Source of the DNA: Haemophilus_D parainfluenzae_AD
GTDB lineage: Bacteria > Pseudomonadota > Gammaproteobacteria > Enterobacterales > Pasteurellaceae
Reading direction: 5' to 3' (one strand)
Length of the DNA stretch: 64,000 nucleotides
Assembly: GCF_001679325.1 (NCBI RefSeq)
Contig: NZ_LZMX01000026.1
Shown: one piece after another, positions 61,284 to 64,000 of the stretch
How positions within the stretch are numbered: position 1 is the stretch's first letter
How the letters are laid out: the number at the start of each line of letters is the position of its first letter
Program-made: the position numbers and the translations under genes
Notes under the pieces: model-generated
The model's database searches: none
Told to the model about the DNA's origin: nothing
The model's input: the letters and a program-made list of their open reading frames with translations, nothing else

Positions 61284-62642
61284 CTAGGCGGCAACGGAAA
61301 CAAAAATTTCTGTGCCGATAATCACACAAATAAAACCAACCAACATTGGGACAGACATACGTTTTACGACTTCAAATGGTGAAATTTTTCCCATCCCTGA
61401 CACAGCCACAACCACACCTGAAACCGGTGATAAACCACGACCTAAGTTAGAGGCTTGTAACATTGGAATGGTTAAGAACGCCGGGTTGACGCCCATTTGA
61501 GTGGCTAATTTTGGAATTAATTCTGCAAAAGCATAGAACGCCGCGTTACCAGAACCTGTCGCCATCGTTGCTAAAATAGTAATCACCGCAAGCACTAACA
61601 TCATAAAGAATGCTGAACCGCCGAAGGTTTGTGCAGAGTCGATTAAATTAGTGATAAAGCCGATTGTACTTAAACTTTGTGCAAATACACCTGCCGCCAC
61701 TAAAAGCATTACCACGCCCGCAAAGGCATCTGCCATACCGCGATATGCCACCACAAGATTATCAAACGTTTGTTTTGCGTTAAAGCTACGTAAGAAATCT
61801 ACCGTTGCAGTAATGATAAAACAAAGCACCATCACAGTAACGATGTGTAAATTTGGTAAGCCCCATTTACCGTCAAAAATCAACACGCCGATAATTGGTA
61901 ATAATGGCAAAATCGCATAATAGTTTGGTGCAGTGGTTTTAATTTCATCTGCATTCACGCGTTCTACTTGTACGCCTTCTTTTTTATCTAAATAACGCTG
62001 CCAGAAGAAGTGTGCTACAGCAATCCCTAAAATCGCAAAAATCGAAACCGGTAATGCGGTGCCAAAGGCAAACTCACCTAAAGGAATTTTTGAAATTTCA
62101 GCAGAAAGCACCACGTCACCCGATGTTGGGGAAAGGATAATAGAAATTGGCGATGCGCAAATTGCTGCCGCAGCCCCTCGTGAAATCCCCACGTTTACCA
62201 TGACAGGGAATAATGTCGCCATTAATAACACACCTAAACCTGTTGCAGATGACACGGCAAAAGACATTAAACATGCAAGGAAATAAGCAAATACCATTAA
62301 AATATAAGGTGAACGGATGTTTTTCAGTGGTTTTGACACCAATTTTACCACCACATCGTTCGCGCCAAGATGAGTCATGTACACAGAGAAACCACATAAC
62401 ACCATAATCATCAAGCCTAAACCGCCGCCACGATTACCGAGTAGATATTTCACATATTCTAAAATATCAAAATAGGTGGAACCGGTACTTTTCACACCTT
62501 CCGGTAAAATCGAATGTCCCATCAGCACTGAAATGAATAACAAGACCAAGCCACCGAACATCAACACGCCAGTCGCTGAGTAGCCTTTCACAATATAATA
62601 TGCCACCAATACAATGGCAATCAAGCCTATAATCAGATCCAT
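61284..62642 (-). CDS. dcuC: DcuC-family C4-dicarboxylate transporter
   Basis: A 452-residue inner-membrane protein with about twelve helices, of the DcuC family that exports succinate or exchanges C4-dicarboxylates during anaerobic growth. The landmarks GNRGGGLGLMIMVLCGFSVYM, SSATGLGVLLMATLFPVM, ASPISIILSPTSGDVVLSAE and ASNLGRGLSPVSGVVVAVSGMG are typical. A CRP-like site lies about 88 bases upstream of the start. Monocistronic. Confidence 0.88.
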   Translation of the reverse strand: MDLIIGLIAIVLVAYYIVKGYSATGVLMFGGLVLLFISVLMGHSILPEGVKSTGSTYFDILEYVKYLLGNRGGGLGLMIMVLCGFSVYMTHLGANDVVVKLVSKPLKNIRSPYILMVFAYFLACLMSFAVSSATGLGVLLMATLFPVMVNVGISRGAAAAICASPISIILSPTSGDVVLSAEISKIPLGEFAFGTALPVSIFAILGIAVAHFFWQRYLDKKEGVQVERVNADEIKTTAPNYYAILPLLPIIGVLIFDGKWGLPNLHIVTVMVLCFIITATVDFLRSFNAKQTFDNLVVAYRGMADAFAGVVMLLVAAGVFAQSLSTIGFITNLIDSAQTFGGSAFFMMLVLAVITILATMATGSGNAAFYAFAELIPKLATQMGVNPAFLTIPMLQASNLGRGLSPVSGVVVAVSGMGKISPFEVVKRMSVPMLVGFICVIIGTEIFVSVAA

Positions 62643-62721
62643 AATTTGCCTCTTTATTAAAATAATAATATCAGCAAGATATCGATTGAATTGGCAGTTG
62701 TAAATCAGTTCAATACGAAAA

Positions 62722-62737
62722 TTTGAGGTAGATCACA
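62722..62737. promoter_or_regulatory. CRP-like site upstream of dcuC
   Basis: TTTGAGGTAGATCACA has one perfect half site (TCACA) and one with a single change (TTTGA for TGTGA). Centre about 87 bases upstream of the dcuC ATG. Moderate match; control by CRP or FNR fits the gene. Confidence 0.5.
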
Positions 62738-62834
62738 AAAAGAATTTTGGGGAGAAAGTGCGGTTGGTTTTGGAGGTGTTTTTTTAAGGCTAGAAATATT
62801 TGAGACAAAACCTACTGAGTTTTCAAATAAGCTT

Positions 62835-62864
62835 GCCGACGACTTTGCAGGTAAGAACGTCGGC
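62835..62864. other. Unexplained hairpin between dcuC and the DUF2971 gene
   Basis: GCCGACG (62835-62841) and CGTCGGC (62858-62864) are perfect GC-rich 7-base arms around a 16-base loop, in an otherwise AT-rich gap of about 290 bases. No U-run follows in either direction, so it is not an ordinary terminator. It could be part of a small RNA or a scar at the edge of acquired DNA. Function unknown. Confidence 0.4.
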
Positions 62865-62902
62865 TATTCCGAATGATAAATAATTTGACTAAAAAACCTT
62901 TC

Positions 62903-62933
62903 AAAAAACATTCATAACCTTAATGAAGTTATG
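62903..62933 (-). terminator. Terminator of the DUF2971 gene
   Basis: CATAAC (62913-62918) and GTTATG (62928-62933) pair around a 9-base loop; on the minus strand a TTTTTT run follows. It overlaps the stop codon. Confidence 0.55.
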
Positions 62934-64000
62934 ACTTATTTCTAAATGGATTCTTAGACAAGCATACATCTTGGCTATTTTTCAATAATCTGATAAAAAA
63001 ATCCTCATATTTATAAGCACCTGATGATAAATAAATCTTATGTACATAATTATTAATTTTGTATTTATAATCTAAATACATTAATTTATTATCCTCAGTT
63101 GTTATCTTTTTATTCTTCAAGTCAGTAAGATATATAATTCTACATTCTTGTTCATCTTCAAAGGCAGCATGCTTTACTAGGAAAGTAATTGGAAGCAATA
63201 AGAAGTTTATTACATCTTTTTTACAATCATCATTTTTGAAAGATAATTTTTTTATATTTTTCAAAATAATATCAAGATTTTTAATGACATTCTTTCTCTT
63301 TTTTTCAATGTAAGTTAAATAGTTATCAATATCATCTTTATTACCATCCCTATAAAATGTTATTTTACCTCTTTGTGCAATATTTATATAACTACTCTTT
63401 GGATCGGGATCTATATATATACATCTATACAAAGGAAGTTTTTCTATAAATTTATCACCATCTATAAATGGTTCTTCTACATTTCCTATAAAGTTAATAC
63501 GTTTTTCTTGATTATTAAAGAAATCATTATTAAATACAATGCTGACTCCTGAAGATTCTAGATTGTTCTCTTTACCATACAATCTAAATTGATTCAGGCT
63601 ATCATGGTTGAATGTAAAACAAGATATGAGTGTGAGAGTACGTTTACTATCTGATAATGAAGGTATGTTAAGATACTCTTTTAAAACTTTACCTTCTGTG
63701 GGATCATTCACATTCTTTACTGTATTCAACCTTAGATATGAACCATTTTTTTTCTCTAATAAATTCAATGCCACAGCAGGACTTGTATAATGAGCAACGC
63801 ATTTTTCATACCTAGATTCATCACTTCCAACCTTAAGGTTTTTTAAAATATCCATTACAGACTCATATATACCGTTAATTATTTCGGCATTATCCTCATA
63901 TGACATGCAAAATAGTTCTTTTTTAGTTTCATAATAAAAGTATTCTTTAGATACATTAAAATATTTTTTGCTTTGCTTCTTATCATTTAAATGTTCTCTA
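62929..64000 (-). CDS. DUF2971 domain protein, 5' end beyond the window
   Basis: At least 357 residues; the frame stays open to the right edge. The ATG at 63906 lacks a ribosome site and 31 credible upstream residues (for example NVSKEYFYYETKKEL) precede it, so the true start is outside. The DUF2971 pattern is visible: CVAHYTSPAVALNLLE, LRLNTVKNVNDPTEGK, SCFTFNHDSLNQFRLYG, SGVSIVFN and DEQECRIIYL. Family function is unknown; members are often found in accessory or defence loci. The gene is strikingly AT-rich, rich in Lys, Asn and Ile, and has no USS core, unlike the DNA to its left, which suggests horizontal acquisition. Confidence 0.7.
   Translation of the reverse strand, partial: REHLNDKKQSKKYFNVSKEYFYYETKKELFCMSYEDNAEIINGIYESVMDILKNLKVGSDESRYEKCVAHYTSPAVALNLLEKKNGSYLRLNTVKNVNDPTEGKVLKEYLNIPSLSDSKRTLTLISCFTFNHDSLNQFRLYGKENNLESSGVSIVFNNDFFNNQEKRINFIGNVEEPFIDGDKFIEKLPLYRCIYIDPDPKSSYINIAQRGKITFYRDGNKDDIDNYLTYIEKKRKNVIKNLDIILKNIKKLSFKNDDCKKDVINFLLLPITFLVKHAAFEDEQECRIIYLTDLKNKKITTEDNKLMYLDYKYKINNYVHKIYLSSGAYKYEDFFIRLLKNSQDVCLSKNPFRNKS

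Noticed and set aside
1176..62765. Many copies of a 9-base repeat as a possible CRISPR or mobile-element signature
   Set aside because: The repeat is the dispersed uptake signal sequence AAGTGCGGT; there is no regular spacing, spacer structure or cas gene.
63906..63908. ATG at 63906 as the true start of the DUF2971 gene
   Set aside because: No ribosome site, and the frame continues open with a plausible protein sequence to the window edge.

Overview
The window reads as a chromosomal segment of a Haemophilus species (Pasteurellaceae), probably close to H. parainfluenzae; the species is an inference. The strongest evidence is the Haemophilus-type DNA uptake signal sequence (USS, core AAGTGCGGT or its complement), which occurs about 45-50 times. 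It is often found as an inverted pair forming a hairpin between genes. The gene content (HitABC, AfuABC, a selenocysteine formate dehydrogenase, Rec2/ComEC, GshF) and the moderate AT richness fit the same group. Almost everything is ordinary core genome with dense gene packing. No IS element, prophage, CRISPR array or tRNA was seen.

Layout. 1-220: leader and promoter of an rRNA operon reading leftward off the edge. 345-6400: a DUF5718 gene, birA, guaB-guaA and an AEC transporter. 6422-10849 (minus): a metR-azlC-azlD operon, a small YgjV-like gene, and a membrane protein of the family misleadingly called site-specific recombinase. 10997-16413 (minus): an Afu-type ABC transporter with two binding-protein genes behind a CRP site. 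16599-20199: udk-dcd-AsmA-like-sotB. 20249-26417 (minus): dppBCDF and uvrD. 26564-27610: a third, solitary AfuA-like binding protein. 27680-34462: fdhD divergent from the Sec-containing formate dehydrogenase genes and fdhE. 34518-43317: translation and housekeeping genes (rimI, holD, rsmC, serC, hisC, tpx, ybeY, phoH). 43416-49576: gshF and the Fur-controlled hitABC iron importer. 49614-58437 (minus): terC, uvrC, kdsB, a Trm112-like gene, lpxK, msbA and the competence channel gene comEC. 58698-62642: dksA, pcnB, folK and dcuC. 62929-64000: an AT-rich DUF2971 gene open at the right edge.

How genes work together. The formate dehydrogenase locus holds the three structural subunits plus FdhD and FdhE, and its alpha subunit reads an in-frame UGA with a visible SECIS hairpin. 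KdsB, LpxK and MsbA supply Kdo, lipid A and lipooligosaccharide export. HitABC imports ferric iron. Afu probably imports sugar phosphates. DppBCDF plus GshF suit an organism that both makes glutathione and imports it or peptides. ComEC with its CRP-S site and the many USSs mark natural competence.

Most notable points: the pcnB reading frame has no normal start codon and appears to begin at AUU, as its E. coli homologue does; the SECIS hairpin carries a compensatory base-pair change; the three AfuA paralogues diverge at the expected ligand residues, the solitary one having lost all of them; MetR is operonic with an AzlCD exporter; and the right-edge DUF2971 gene looks acquired. No wholly new multi-gene system could be demonstrated.
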